In this document: piece by piece, positions 24,596 to 61,436 of the stretch
Numbering within the stretch: position 1 is the first letter of the stretch
Layout of the letters: the number at the start of each line of letters is the position of its first letter
Source: Trichostrongylus colubriformis
Lineage: Eukaryota > Nematoda > Chromadorea > Rhabditida > Trichostrongylidae
Assembly: GCA_963978905.1 (NCBI GenBank)
Contig: OZ022260.1
Location: 42,987,551-43,051,550, forward strand
Direction: 5' to 3'
DNA length: 64,000 bases
The notes under the pieces: generated by a model
Databases searched by the model: none
What the model was told of the DNA's origin: nothing
The model's input: only the letters and a program-made list of their open reading frames with translations
Position numbers and translations under genes: made by a program

Positions 24596-25010
24596 AACTT
24601 CTGCATCTGACCTTGTACAGTTTTGAGATAGCTCATCTTCAGATGTCGATGTTGGAGTCATCGACGATAGCAATAGGAGCTTTGGTCGCTTTTTCACTGT
24701 ACTTTTTTCCACGGCTACGTGCAGATCTCGTTCATAGAATTTTCGTAGACTACGCACACCATAGGCCACGAAAAAGTGGCCAAAGGATATATCTTTTTGA
24801 ACTATTGTATCTCTTGACGTGAACTTGAGGGGCTACCCCCACGTTATCCTTTTCTGGCAACATGCCAAAACTAGTCGTCACGTCCCGACTCAACTGCGAT
24901 GCTTTTCCCAGAGGTTCTTAGACATCAAGTACCATCATCCAATACGTGGATTTTCTGTAGTTCGAAAAACGCGTTACAATAACTCCTCATACAACAACAA
25001 AGACAATGAT
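24596..25010. repeat. Dispersed repeat X, copy 2 extension
   Basis: Matches 63590-64000 (CTTTGGTCGCTTTTTCACTG, CATCAAGTACCATCAT). A minus frame with AVEKSTVKKR is partly shared between copies but broken. Confidence 0.55.
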
Positions 25011-25099
25011 GCTGAAGCTTTGCATGTACATGTTTGGACAAATTTTTCTCTACAGAGTCATACCTGATCAATCCAATAACATCGAAGTGTAGTGCTGAA

Positions 25100-28000
25100 A
25101 AATAAAGGCGAAATAAATGATGTGGAAGCGAGGAATTTTTTGTCCAACCTGTGCGCGCTGTGCTCTGTACCGCGCGGTTGCTCTGCCGGCTGCTCCGATC
25201 AATTTTGTTCCGGTTTGGTTTTTTTTAGCCTTGGCTTCACTCTCCCCTCGAAGTTCTACTCTGCTATATTCGTCGGCCTCTACCCTTGTGGCGAGGGTGA
25301 AATCTGACTGGTATTCAAAGCCACCTTCGCAAGTTTATTGTTCCCTCCTTTTTTCCTCGTATCTTCGGACGTCGTGTGGGGTGTGCAACGATCGATATCG
25401 AAGTCGATGGTGATCTGGCAGTTTTTCCTTGTGGCAGGAAAAAAACTTTTGATTGCTCGCCACCCCAGCCGGTGCTTATTTGTGATGCAGAATATTGACG
25501 CTTCTTATACCTCCGCGGTTCTATCTCTGTTCAGGATCGCCCTCACAAACGTAAACAGCCCTCAAACTCTCGCGGCGATTTATGTGATGATCTCGCTCAC
25601 GCTGTGAAGGACTTGACCTCGGATGACGCTCTTCCATCCCATGTCAAGATTATATTTATGCATTTGCTCGATAGAAGTTGAACAATAGACGATCTCCTTC
25701 AGCGGAACCGCGAATAGCAAGATAGTCTACATCTTCAAAAACTCGAAAATGATTGCCTTAAGAAAGAACTGGAATTGAAGCAGTCTTCTATTAGGAATTC
25801 AAATCCCACCCCTCAGTCATCCTCTCCTGATCCTTCCTCTGCTTCTGTTTTCAATTGTTGTAGCGAACTAAGAGAATTCGCTCTGTAGTGATCTCAAGAA
25901 TTGTTGGATATTCTGATCCTAGCTCCACCGCACGAATCTCTTATGACTTTGATTGTGTTCGGAAAATACTAAATATTTTGTCTATTGACTGTCCACCCCT
26001 ACATTCTATAGAATGGCATGACCTGATGTGAATCGTCCCAGGCTATTGAAGGTTGCACTCCCCAACACCTTCTTCCAAAGGCAGTTTCTATCTGGAACTT
26101 TGATGTTGAATTACTTCCAAGTTCCAGGCATTTACGTGAGACCCTCCTAACTAAATAGGAAAGAGAGCGTCTTCGTATATACAGACCTATTAGAAATGTT
26201 AGTAGTATTGTTCCCAACAACTCGAATGCTAGAAATGCACCCACTGGTGTGTCTGATGCCAATCCTACTAATAGCAATAGCTCAGAATTTGTCCCATTAT
26301 CTCCAATTATATCTATTAGCTCGTCAAACCACTAAGCCATCCTCGGTATCCTGAGTTCGAGACATGCTGCCTCTTAACTAACATTAGATCTTAACAAAAC
26401 GCTAGTTTCTGGGTCTGCTTAGTGAATACCCTTTATTATTGCATTTTCTTCAACCATGACGGAGACATGGTTGAAGAAAATGCATAATGTGTTGCCCTTC
26501 ATAGGCGACATGTCTCAATTCTATGAATTGATTAGATGAGATAGAATACGAAGGAAGGGAGGTGGTGTCGCTTTCCTGGTGAAGAAATGCTTTTTTTTCT
26601 GTAACTGTCTTTTCGGAATGTGTTTCTAATGCCTATGAAATTCTATCGATGGATCTGCATATCAACAACGAGAAATGTAGGTTCACACTGGTTACAGAAC
26701 TCCCAAGTGCTCGCACGATCATACAAAGCAGTTTATCAAGTGTTTGGGTGACTTATCTTCCTGCAACTTTCCATCATTGCTCATGGGCGATTTTATTTTC
26801 CCAAAAATACTGTGGCATAACCTTTCTTGCTCTTTCTCAGGTGCTGCGAGAGTTTTTTGAATTTATCGGCAATCATAATTATTTTGAGCTAGTTCAATCT
26901 CCTACTAAGGGGACGCATGCACTTGATTTGCTTTTTCTGCAACGTGATTGGTATAGTAAGCAGAGCTCTGGCAATAGTTTTCCCTTTTCAAAATTTCAAA
27001 TTTCATGATTTCAAAAGTACTGATCTTGTCCGCATAACCTCCTATCTGGATACTCTCGATTGGTGGGGTTCTTTTCAGTGCTCAGCCTCCGTGAACGACA
27101 TGTACGAAACATTTCTATTTATATTAAAACACTGTATGGCATTGTTTGTACCCTTGAAGAGAGTTCTAATCGCTTCGAGGCGAGTTCCAAGGTATTTGCG
27201 AAAGCTCTCTCCTTTGAAAGAGCAGGTTCATAGACAGGCTACTACCTTAGATAAGCCGGAGGATTGGGATCACTACAAAAAAGCTTCTGATAAATTTGAG
27301 GAAAAGCTTTATAAGTACAACTGCTCCATGGAGAAAAAGGTGTTACAGTCTAAAACAATTCTGCCCTTCCGAAGTGTATCAACAATAAAATCAAACAACG
27401 GGAAGAAGTAGGTTTCCTTAGACTTAATGACTGGTCAATTGTAACTTCTGATTCAGATAGAGCCGAATTACTTGCGGACGTTTTTGAAACTGGTTATTCT
27501 AACCCCAATCTGGGTAGTCTCCCTCGTTTACAGGCCAACAGCTATTCAGGCATGCATGACTCCATATGGTTCAATCGTAGTGAAATCTCTGACTTGCTCT
27601 CTAAGTGGCCTAACTGCTCATCTATCACGGCTGACGATATTCCGTTCCCGTTTATCAAGTTAGTCTTCTCGCAAATTTCTTCTCCACTTGAGTATCTCTT
27701 TAATCCAATCTTTTCTCGTGCCGAAATACCCTGCAGATGGAAGCATGCCATAGTTATCCCGCTCTGGAAAAAAACTCCCTTTCATGACCCGCAAAATTAC
27801 CCCATAAGCATTACTTCTTCGTTTTGTAGGTCATTCGAAAAGGTTATGAAAAAGAAGATTGACCACTATTTGGTTGTAAGCAATGTTTTACCCAGATGCC
27901 AGAATGGCTTCAGGAACAGCAAATCCACGGAAACGCTCATGCTTGAGTCAATAAATGTCTGGACCACACTACTGGATTCCAAGCAAAATTTAGACGCAGT

Positions 28001-29296
28001 TTATTTCGATTTCCAAAAAGCTTTTGATAAAGACCTCCATAAACTTCTTCTCCTTGAACTAATTAATGTGGGGATCCATCCCAGGATTGTCAATTGGATT
28101 GAAGCGTTCCTCAGTATGCGCACTTTTCAGGTCACGGTGAACCGTTGTCTGTCCTCATTCGCTATGCTTGTTCCGGGGTTCCCCAAGGGGGAGTTTTGTC
28201 ACCACTCCTCTGTGCAATCTATGTGTACGATTTGCCTGAAGCAGCTGAAAATGGGGGAATTAAATGCAAAATGTTTGCTGATGACATTAAAATTTTCGCT
28301 CGATCGAAAATGATCAATCGGCTGCACTAATACAAGAAGCCATAGAAGCTGTGTCTCAATGGTCTTCGATTTGGAAACTTCCAGTTTCGCCCGCCAAATC
28401 AAAAACCATTTACCTAGGACAAAGTAACCCTCATTCTATCTACTACATTTCTGGAACTCCTCTTGAAAAAGTCAGTTCTACTAGCGATCTAGGTTTCACA
28501 ATTGACACAAATCTTTCTTTTGACGAGCTGTAGGAACATAGTAAATACAGCGGAGCACCGACTTTACCTTTTGTTCAAATCATTCTTCCAAAGACCCTTC
28601 ACCACTCATCCACGCCTACAGAATACACGTTCGATCTATGCTTGAGTATGGCACTTGCGTATTTTCTAAAACCAGTTCTTCCATAATCAAGATAATAGAG
28701 AGTGTTCAAAGCAGCTTTACCAGGAAAGTTTTCATTCGGGCACTGGGTTTCACTTATAACAGCATCCCTCGTGGCTTTATTAGGAACAAAATGCTCCATC
28801 TCGATACCTTTCACCTTAGAAGAAAGAAGAATGATCTTTTAATGGTTTACAAAATTTTACATGGACTAGTAGATCTCAAAGTAAGTGAATTTTTCCGTTA
28901 AAGACATTCCACAATCAGAGGTCCAAGACTTAAAATTGTCCTCGAGCGACCTGAGCCCTCACTAAGACGCAAGTTTTTCACCTTTAGTGCAGCTTCTGAG
29001 TACATTGAAATGAGCAAAACAATTTTATACCGGGATCTCTTGGCGGGTTCAAAAAGGAGCTTTCCCCTCACTTACGTTGTTTCAGCCAATACCCTCCTCT
29101 GCTCTGCCCCCACTTCTCCTTTCCGTTCACCATGTTGTTTCATGTTTGCTTTGTAATGTTATTCAATTGTCCCTTTCACCTTTCATTGTTTGCATTTTTA
29201 TTGACGTTAGTGTTTTGTTTCTCAGGACTTATTGCGAGATTGCTTCTCTTCCACATTTATATGCTTACACTAATAAATTTGAAATTTGAAATTTGA
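25100..29296 (+). mobile_element. CR1-like LINE, decayed
   Basis: The order of remains fits a two-ORF LINE. ORF1-type fragments (about 25770-26330) read LKKELELKQ and LKVALPNTFFQRQFLS. An APE-type endonuclease fragment has TMTETWL (about 26455) and RKGGGVAFLV (about 26555). Reverse transcriptase at 27552-28330 has DFQKAF, GVPQGGVLSP and FADD, and a C-terminal domain follows to about 28900. The 3' end at 29296 is AAATTTGAAATTTG, a short-repeat tail typical of CR1-like elements. Several stops and frameshifts make it inactive. The 5' limit is approximate. Confidence 0.8.
27552..28330 (+). pseudogene. LINE reverse transcriptase, frameshifted
   Basis: Frame 27552-28313 holds the fingers and palm (IPLWKK, NYPISITSSFCRSFEK, QNGFRNSKSTET, AVYFDFQKAFD). 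Near 28150 the reading shifts to a second frame carrying YACSGVPQGGVLSPLLCAIY and MFADDIKIF (28271-28297). The FADD box is the catalytic pair of CR1/Jockey-type enzymes. Upstream, 26649-27411 carries the linker in two frames. Confidence 0.8.
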
Positions 29297-31689
29297 CCTA
29301 ACACTAATTATACTATTAAGGCAGTGCCAAGTCAGTGTACTGAACTTACAGAGGCATACACTCATAACAGGGTTTTAAAACTTTTGCATCCATAGGTTAA
29401 CCATGATCAGTGCCGATTAGTTATCCTACGGTGCAGAGAGCTGCTTGGACCCGATTTTTAGTCCGTTTCGTCTTAAAGGCAGCATTAGGGTAAAGTCGGA
29501 CGAAAAGTAAAAGCAGTAGAAAAAAAGGGTGGACTTGACCAAAAACCCAAGAAATAGGACCCCCTTCCCACCGTTAATATTCGACCCAGACATCCTTCCC
29601 GTCAAGAGGCGGGTAGTACGGACTGTTCTTCCATTGGCATGTTTCCTAATGAACACAAGGGAATGTTTGGAAATACGACTGCATCTATTTCTCGAAGTGA
29701 GCTTGAAGCTTGAACTGCGAAAGCGCGCCGTAACACCTTCGATCTTGCCGCTTCTCCTTGGCCGCTCCCGCCTCTGCCAGTCGGGAATTACGTCACCCGG
29801 AGGCGGGGTCGACTTATCAAGAGGCGAAACAGATGGGCGGTTGAGGCGTTTTGCGGCGTTTCTACAGCTCGGAGGGGCGCTTTTTCACCAGGATTTTGCC
29901 ACAGATAGCCTTCTCAGGCCCAGGACTAGCGTGAGTGACTTCTTAGGGATTTCTCCATTACCGCATTACCCCTAATGCTAACTTTAAAGTCTTTAAAGAC
30001 AGAATTAAGGGTAATGCGGTAATGAAGAATGAAGCCGAGATGAAGTATAGCGAATGAGGGAGCGCCAGATGAATTGAGGTGAAGTCCGTTATCTGTGATG
30101 TAGTCAGTGTTCTGCTGATGGTTCCGTGATAACCCCTCTGATTAATCGATAGCCCACTTCCAACTTTCCCCTCAAGAACATTTAGGAAGCCGGTTTCAGT
30201 CCTTTTCTAAAGGACGGTGTGCAAAAGCCTTCAAGTCCTGTTACATTTCAGTCTTTTCAATTGATTTCTCACACTTACTATTTCCTCAACCCCCTTTGAT
30301 TTAAAAAATTTAAGTTGCTCAAGAGAACTGGAAAAACCTAAGCTTTTGATGAAGGTGCATCTTCCAATTCTTTTGCGAATTTCTACCATTAAGAAATATG
30401 TTAAATAACGAAGGTTCCTAAACAAGAAAAAAGTTTTGTGTCTTTCCATTTTTATAGTGGAAGCGGGTGTTCTTTCTCTCATTTTGAAATTTTTCGAACA
30501 TTTTGCATGTTTCTACAGAAACCGCACCGTCTTCTTCACTATCCTATTACTTGTTTTGATTCAATGATTAGCTAAAATTTCCAACAATTCTTGTCCAATA
30601 ATTTTCTATTCACTTAATTTTGATGAATACAAAATAGTTCAAAGGCTGGCTATTCTCCGAACATTCCTATATTTACCACTTCTTCGGTACAGGACGAGGA
30701 AAAAAGGTTATCATTGCTGCATGCAATTTAATTGAGTCCAAAAACCGAACGGGTTGATCATGCTCGTGAACAAATAGCGGTTCAGAAATTCTTGTTGAGA
30801 TTATAGGCGACAGCGAAATCAATATAAACACAGAAAGTCGAGTGAAAATTAAAAACGAGCAAAAACTACTGCTCCACCGAATACGTAACAGAATTTGCGC
30901 ATTACGACGCGCACAACATTGAGAATTGTGGGTTCTTGCAGATCTCAAAGACAGTTGTAGGGGTGATGGGAGTAACGAGAACTATTGAAGTGAGTCATCC
31001 AAATGAAGGCTACGGGTCCAGGAAGACTACACGCTACGAAATTTCGGGTGAGAAGGGATGCCCTAGGTTTTCTAACCGCCTTTTTTGATAGCTGCCACCT
31101 GTTCTGACATGGTCCACCCTTCACGTAACGAGACCCGCCCCTGGGGATCAACAATGGGAAAGGGGTCTGTTGTGTCTGCTCACTCCAGTGTTGATAACCG
31201 CTTTATTGTACTCCGGGAACACAGCACAACAAGTAAGAGTAAAAGTGTCGACCTTACTCAAGGTCTGCTTATATAGGGTGAGGAATGGCTGTTTACGATT
31301 ACACTTATTATCAGTCCATTCCTATAAACAGGACAGTTCATTCCTATACACTACAGGGTCTTATTCCGAGAGTTTCTAACCTCTTCAACCCGTCTTCCCC
31401 TCACTTTCGCACTACTAAGCACCTCGACTTCCTACAACATTTTCATTTTTAGCCAGAACAACCCTAGCATTACCTTTAAGATGAGTGGTTACTGAAAATG
31501 TTCCATTACTTCAAATTACACATGAATGACTTTTGAAAGCAGACCAACTATGGAGAGACTTTGAATTCTGTCCTGGCCTTTCCTCTATACGTTGTTCATC
31601 AAACAATTATGACTCCGATCGTTTCCTCTTGCACCACGTCCATTTTTATCGTAGGTGACAAGTCTATTTACGATGTTTTCACTACTGAA
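29297..31689. other. Upstream region of FAAH2 copy B
   Basis: No recognised gene. A perfect 16-bp hairpin stem lies at 29956-29971 and 30009-30024. CTTATATAGG at 31268-31277 is TATA-like, but about 430 bases from the start codon, so its relevance is doubtful. Open frames at 29529-29975 (+) and 30673-30948 (-) show no known motif. Confidence 0.4.
29956..30024. repeat. Hairpin with 16-bp perfect stem
   Basis: CATTACCGCATTACCC and its exact complement GGGTAATGCGGTAATG are separated by 37 bases that contain CTTTAAAG twice. Confidence 0.75.
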
Positions 31690-31703
31690 ATCGTTTTTAG
31701 GTA
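31690..31703 (+). promoter_or_regulatory. Probable spliced-leader trans-splice acceptor of FAAH2 copy B
   Basis: TCGTTTTTAG ends at 31700, then GTA and the ATG at 31704. A pyrimidine/T-rich acceptor a few bases before the first codon, with no upstream exon seen, is the usual layout of nematode SL trans-splicing. The alternative is an ordinary acceptor of a non-coding first exon. This site supports the choice of start. Confidence 0.55.
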
Positions 31704-55813
<24,110 letters not shown>

Positions 55814-56949
55814 TTCTGATAAATCCATTGAAAATATGTTCTATCACGTTATTGAAAATAGAAAATGGATCTGACAGAGTAGATCATCTCATTCGAATGT
55901 GGTCTCTACTAAAAAGATGAAAATCGATAAGTCGATCTGTGCGACATTTACGGGTGACGTCCTGGCTTTGAAACTGACGAGGTGAGCTTCGCGATCTACA
56001 TTGCGTTACGGGGTACCGGTGCGAAGCGGTCTGTGGGCGAAATGATGTAAACGAAATTGCACAGCAATGTAGTCAGGCGAAAATCTATAGATTCTGCATT
56101 TGCGCTACGGGGTAGTCCATTTACGCCTTCACTACAAAGGCCCATCGTAGCAATAGGTGTGGATCTACATGCAATAAGCTCTTCATAATGTAAGCTTCTG
56201 CAGTTGTGTCTATCCTTTGGTACTGTCCATCGCCGGGCTCTCCGTACGAAAACCGACAGTTACGACTCATGGGACATGATGCTGCAGCTCTCAACTTCAC
56301 CGACTGTAATCATTCAATGGAATCCTATTAACCGTTCTCAGCTCATTGCACAGAGATCTATGATTTCGATTGATGTCGACCAATAGGACTTCATTAAAGT
56401 TCTGCAATAGCATCCAGCCTTTTGCACAAAAACCCATATTTTCAACCAGCAACCTCATGACGCTCCGCCCACCGTGATCAGTTGACATTATTTTTGTCAC
56501 TCTAGAAGTCGAATTAGCTCAGCTTTCTCCTGGACCCTGGACCTCTCTGATCTGTACTTTATTTTTATGGGTGAGCACGATATTGTTGATTGTACGTTCC
56601 ACTCATTCTAGGCGGGCCTCCACTCACCTCATTTATGGGCAACACCGCCTGGACATCGCTGATATTCATTGATTTTTTCGTAGTCTCTAGGCTGCTCCTG
56701 AGGCAACTTATAAATGTTTGTATTGACACCACCTGTGTGGAGCACGCACCCTTAATTCTTGGCCCACCTTATCCCGACTCCTGGGTTCTTTTGGAACTAA
56801 TTAGAGGATTTCGCATCTAAACACCAAGAATTTTAGCGCACGCGCCGCCCACAATGGGCGGAGACTGACACGGTCCATCCATGTGCTACCTGTTCATCTC
56901 TTCAAGAATTTTCTGTCTGAAACTCTCGTATGAACGTTTGGCTCTCAGG

Positions 56950-57128
56950 ATTTCAGCATATGTGTGCCACAATGTGATTAGCTGAAAATGAGACTTTCCG
57001 TGCAATTTGCTAACCATGAAAACCGTGTTATCGACTTCCTCGTCTATTTGATCAAGCCCTGCAGTGACCGGTCGCGATACGTGTCTATGTCCTCTATAGG
57101 AAGCGCTTATTATTTGATTATCAAACAT
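56950..57128 (-). CDS. Unrecognised conserved reading frame downstream of copy B (minus strand)
   Basis: Paralogue of 16396-16572, with the frame open through AGLDQIDEEVDNTVFMV and LWHTYAEI. The predicted chain continues to 56886 with a Lys/Arg-rich tail (RAKRSYESFRQKIL) that copy A lacks. Family unknown. Confidence 0.3.
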
Positions 57129-57454
57129 ACTAGACGGCTGCTGAGCGCACCCGAAGACAACAGCAAAGGGACGGAAAGCTTGTCGAGAGAAACAACATCG
57201 CCAGTAAGAAATACATATGAATATTGGAAGACTGCACTAAGGACGCATGGAAATAGAACTAATGCCAGAGATGCAGGCTGGATAATTTGAGACGACGACT
57301 AACAGAGCATTTTGTGAGACCTATTTTTCATGTTCTTTTGACCAGCACACTTGGCTACAGCACCTCAGAGAACCGGAGAAGCGAGAAGGAAAAGGGACAA
57401 TTTCGCATGCGTCTTTGACGAAGGCGCTGGTCTTGTTTATTGTGGTTGCTGGCA

Positions 57455-57704
57455 AGGCCCAAGTGGAGGTTTTGTGGCCGATTATGAATTGCTGGGATTA
57501 CGTGCGCCACTTATTTGGATGCTCGTCCGCCGTTTAGTGACCATTGAAGAGTCAAAAACTTGTGTGTGGGAGCCATCCACTGCACTGCTGAATGACCTCA
57601 AGACCTCACGGACGGAAGAAAAACGACGACGACATCGGCGCACCTATTCAATTGTTCAGCGCGCTTATTCCGCTCCGTCTGCGTGTGAGATTGTTCGGCT
57701 GAAG
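57455..57704 (+). CDS. Unrecognised exon-like frame downstream of copy B (plus strand)
   Basis: Copy B counterpart of 16898-17143, with about a dozen residue changes and no stop; the donor GTGAGC is kept. The candidate acceptor reads GCTGGCAAG here instead of GCTGGCAG. A further open frame extends left to 57351 but is not matched in copy A. Confidence 0.35.
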
Positions 57705-58604
57705 GTGAGCTCAGCGTCAAAAAAAGGAGAGAAATTTTGAGACGGAAATAGGGAGGGATGTTATGAAGAGATGCTCAGTAGTTTCCCGGTAGTATTGCGC
57801 TGCAAGGTAAGCCGAACGATTCGATATCACAGGGCATAAAAAACTTATATGTCTTCCTTATCTATCGATTTTACATGGAAAACTCATCTGAAAGGTCCTG
57901 AAAGAAACGGTGGGAAAATTCCGAGCCGCGGGTCCAAGCCCTCTCTTACACCCTCTCTGCGTGTATTCGTAAGGCGTTCGTTGTAGCCTACATAAGAAAA
58001 AATGCACTGGAACTAATAAAATAAATAAAGCGCAATATAATCGTGAAATAAACAATCAATCAACAGAACAGTGAAGGCCACATGAAAATGCCAATGTGAG
58101 TTTCATAGAGGCGTTTTGTCCGCCTAGGAAAATGCCAACGCGCAAAGGCAGCTGTATGATGTGGAGAGGTTTTAAATTGATCCAAGTTGATTTTAAGTTG
58201 ATTGATTTGAAATACGGCCTTCTTTCTGCTGAAATACCAATTTATGCGCATAACAGTGTGATTGCAAAGCTATCGCAGCGAGCAGGGTTCAAACCTACGC
58301 GGGTAATGCCCATTGGATTTCAAGTGCAACTCCTAAACCACTCCGACACCGCTGCATAGAGGTTCCCACGTAGACTCTCATATTAGACGTCTACACCATA
58401 CTAGGTTCCACTAATCGTGTAATCACACGATAGTAAAAGGTGGCGAAAGGGAGAGTAATTAATAATAATAAGTATTATAATTAAATAACATAATGCATTA
58501 TAATTATAGTTTAATCAATAATAATAACCAACAGTAATGAACATAAACCTTGTGAGAAAGCACCATGTATTCCTGCTGCACAGTCCATGGTCGTAAAACA
58601 GTTG

Positions 58605-59920
58605 TACAGTTAGTGCCGTAAAAGTGTTGAATATCGCGCGAAAACGCATTCTCGCGTTTTTTATCGTTTTTTCGCCATAAATCGATTGATATTGATCATT
58701 TTTACTAGACATATACATGTTTTAGAATCAGCCCGTCGAGCTCTACAGGATGGTACTACAAGTTTTTGATTTTGTAAAATTCGGTACCAGGCCATTTTTC
58801 ACATTCTGAAAAGTTTGAGGGAAAATTTCCTCGAAGTTTGATGAACTGACAGCGAAGTCTTTTCAGACCCCTGATCTTAATTAACAGCTGTGTAAGAATT
58901 TCAGAGTTCTACTCATTTCAGACGAACCCCTGTTCCTTAGTGTGGCCCTAAACAGTGCTTCCGTGTATATGCTGTTGAAAAAACCATCTCTCAACTCACT
59001 TATAGCCGCAGATTCCCCATTGAAATGTACACGTTCGATTCTCCAGGAAAAATGCTATCGAATGATAAATAAAAACCTTGATGCTCATAAAATTCTTATA
59101 TTCCTCATTTTCAGCCTTTTCCTTTTGTCAATCGACTTCTCAAGCTCTAGACCGCCATTGACGTGCATGGCCATGAGAAAGCTGTGGCGCCTCATGGCAG
59201 CTCCGCACTATTTACGTGCACGGCCGTGGGAAACTACTCGGCGCTCCGACGGTGCCATCGTTCTGACCGCTCCCCCTCCCAGCCAAGCACTTTCCCACGG
59301 CCGTGCACGTGGATAGTGCGGGGCTGCCACGAGGCGCCACAGCTTTCCCATGGCCATGCAGGTCGATGGCGGACTAAAGCTTGAGAAGTCGATTGGCGAA
59401 AGGAAAAGGCTTGAAATGAGGAAAATAACAAATTTATTACCACCCAGGTTATTATATATCATTCCGCAGCATTTTTCTTGTGGAGTGGAACAGTGTACAT
59501 TTCAATGGGGAATCTGCGGCTACAAATGAGTTGAGAGATGGTTTTTTTCAACAGCATATACACGTAGGCACTATTTAGGGCCACACCAAGGAACAGGGGT
59601 TCGTCTGAAATGAGTGAAACTCTGAAATTCCTACGCAGCTGTGAACTTAGATCAGGGATGAGAGAAGACTTCGCTGCCAGTTCATCAAATTTCGAAGAAA
59701 TTTTCCCTTAAACTTTTCAGAATGTGAAAAGTGGCCTAGAACCGAATTCGAGAAAATCAAAAACTTGTAGTACTATCTTGTAGAGCTCGACGAGCTGATT
59801 TTAAAACATGTACATATTCAGTAAAAATAATCAATATCAATCGATTTATGGCGAAAAACGATAAAAAACGCGAGAATGCGTTTTCGCGCGATATTTAACA
59901 CTTTTACGGCACTAACTGTA
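58605..59920. mobile_element. 1.3-kb foldback (palindromic) element
   Basis: Two arms of about 630 bp (58605-59235 and 59290-59920) are inverted copies around a 55-bp centre. Ends are TACAGTTAGTGCCGTAAAAG and its complement. The arms differ by scattered mismatches and small gaps. Reading frames in the arms mirror each other and carry no known motif. The tandem partner at about 61460 lacks the element. It resembles foldback-type DNA transposons; class not established. Confidence 0.75.
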
Positions 59921-60529
59921 CTGCTGTCCCAGATCAGTCTTTCACCTCTGTCACCAGCTATTCGAACTCAGAACACGAAAACCCTGATTACTGTGGGCAA
60001 GAATTGAGCTGTGTTCATATGGTATGGCTTTCCCTACGTCGGAACCTTATTATTAGAATGTAGGGCAATCTTTGCCGTCAAATCACTCCAATTCTGAAGC
60101 CTATCGTAATCGTAAACAATCGAAGGACTCAATAAACAATGTTGTAAAACATAGACGATAAAAAACGATAAGAACTTGTTGCACAACCAAATAAATCACG
60201 CAATTAACCGTTTTGCTGCTTTGAAATTTAATCAAGAATTAATCTACCAGCATTCCTATGCAGATTGAGGCCACGTCGACAGTACGGTGCCTACTCTGAA
60301 AATTTACCTATGACACCTTCCTCCTTTAAAACCTTCAGAACTCTTCGACAAACTGTATTCACGCTCTTTCCAAAAGGATTTGCCGCTGCTGTTCAATCAT
60401 CCAGAAATTTCTGCGTTAGGTGCTCCTGCATTTTTCACAAAGCAGTGTATCTATCGAAATTGGCCATGTTTCAGTAATTCATGAGATTTCCACAATTTCT
60501 CTTTTGTAGTCTTGATCATGATTATATTA

Positions 60530-61436
60530 GGTTGTCCGGAAAGTAATGAGACAAGTGCAGTTTTAAGACGGTTCTGCTTTCACCAGAAAACTCATGATTA
60601 GAGCAGAGGGGCTGCACTATGAAAACATTCCTGCGAGCCTTGAGAGAAACCGTAAACTTGGTCTTCAATCTCTTCAATGGAGGAGGAAAAAGTTTGAAAT
60701 GTTGATATACTACAAAATCCTTCACAGTCTCACGGGACTTAATGTCAGAGCGTTTTATAGTGCAAGACCATCCATTACCAGATGTGGCAAAATCAAATTG
60801 TACGTGACCCCAGCCAAACACATTAGTCGATTTCACTTTTTTTCCTCACGGGCCTGCTCACTTTATCACACTTTAAGCTAAAAGAAGGCGATTTCCGTCA
60901 GTTTTTACTCCTTTAAGAAGGTCATTGGCGAATATCTTGACCAATAATGGCCCCTCACTTTGATTGCTTCCTTCTATTCTATGCTTTTGTGTCTAATTGC
61001 CTCTTTTGGTTTTACCCTTTTCTCGCTTGCTTTGTCTACTCATGTTTGATATTTGTCGTTATGTTTGCCGCTGTGCCCAATGATTTACAGTTTTATGTTT
61101 ATCATCTCTTGGGCAATGTTGTGTCCCCTCGCATGAGTTACCTTATGTAATAAATGAATGAATGAAAGTGCAGTGCGGAGATTCAACAGCATATATTTTT
61201 GGACGTCGAAGTCGTGAGAGGACAATTCTGGAATTAAGTTGTTGGAGACCCGTGCATCTACGCGCCCAAGGAAATGTGGTCCACACTGTCTTCATCTTTC
61301 ACAAGCGTGACGGACATGTATTAGAAGAAAACGTTATATCGGGCAGCTTTCCTTCTACACTACCGTTCCGGCAAATCGCGGATGAGGCCCATCGGCTCTT
61401 GCTGGAGGAAATGAAGAGAAACCACCATTCATTCCT
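60530..61436. mobile_element. Mariner family 2 copy, interrupted by a LINE fragment
   Basis: Left inverted end TTAGGTTGTCCGGAAAGTAA at 60530, broken at 60560 by a LINE and resumed at 61174. The right end is lost in the tandem duplication. Confidence 0.65.
60561..61165 (+). mobile_element. 5'-truncated CR1-like LINE end
   Basis: Flanked by an 8-bp target duplication AAGTGCAG (60553-60560, 61166-61173). It encodes the LINE C-terminal block LQWRRKKFEMLIYYKILHSL, related to LRRKKNDLLMVYKILHGL in the element at 25100-29296. It ends in an (AATG)n tail (61150-61165). Confidence 0.8.

Larger units (their letters stand above)
55814..58280. other. Duplicated DNA downstream of FAAH2 copy B
   Basis: See the partner at 14948-17750. 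Stretch 56120-56880 is not matched in copy A and holds no recognised gene. An AT-rich tract (58455-58530) lies just beyond the end of similarity. Confidence 0.6.
58545..61436. repeat. Local tandem duplication, unit 1
   Basis: From CACCATGTATTCCTGCTGC to GAAACCACCATTC. Same order as unit 2: about 680 bp (59921-60529 plus the left flank of the palindrome), then the mariner end and 260 bp of mariner. It carries two insertions absent from unit 2, the foldback element and a truncated LINE. Confidence 0.7.

Noticed and set aside
29529..29975. 148-residue open frame on the plus strand
   Set aside because: No known domain, no acceptor or donor context, and low-complexity composition; chance ORF is likelier.
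31085..31379. Possible solo LTR or promoter before FAAH2 copy B
   Set aside because: There is a TATA-like site, but no second copy, no clear ends and no target duplication, so I could not support an element.
59163..59462. Overlapping open frames on both strands in the foldback centre
   Set aside because: The plus and minus frames mirror each other because the DNA is palindromic; they carry no independent coding signal.
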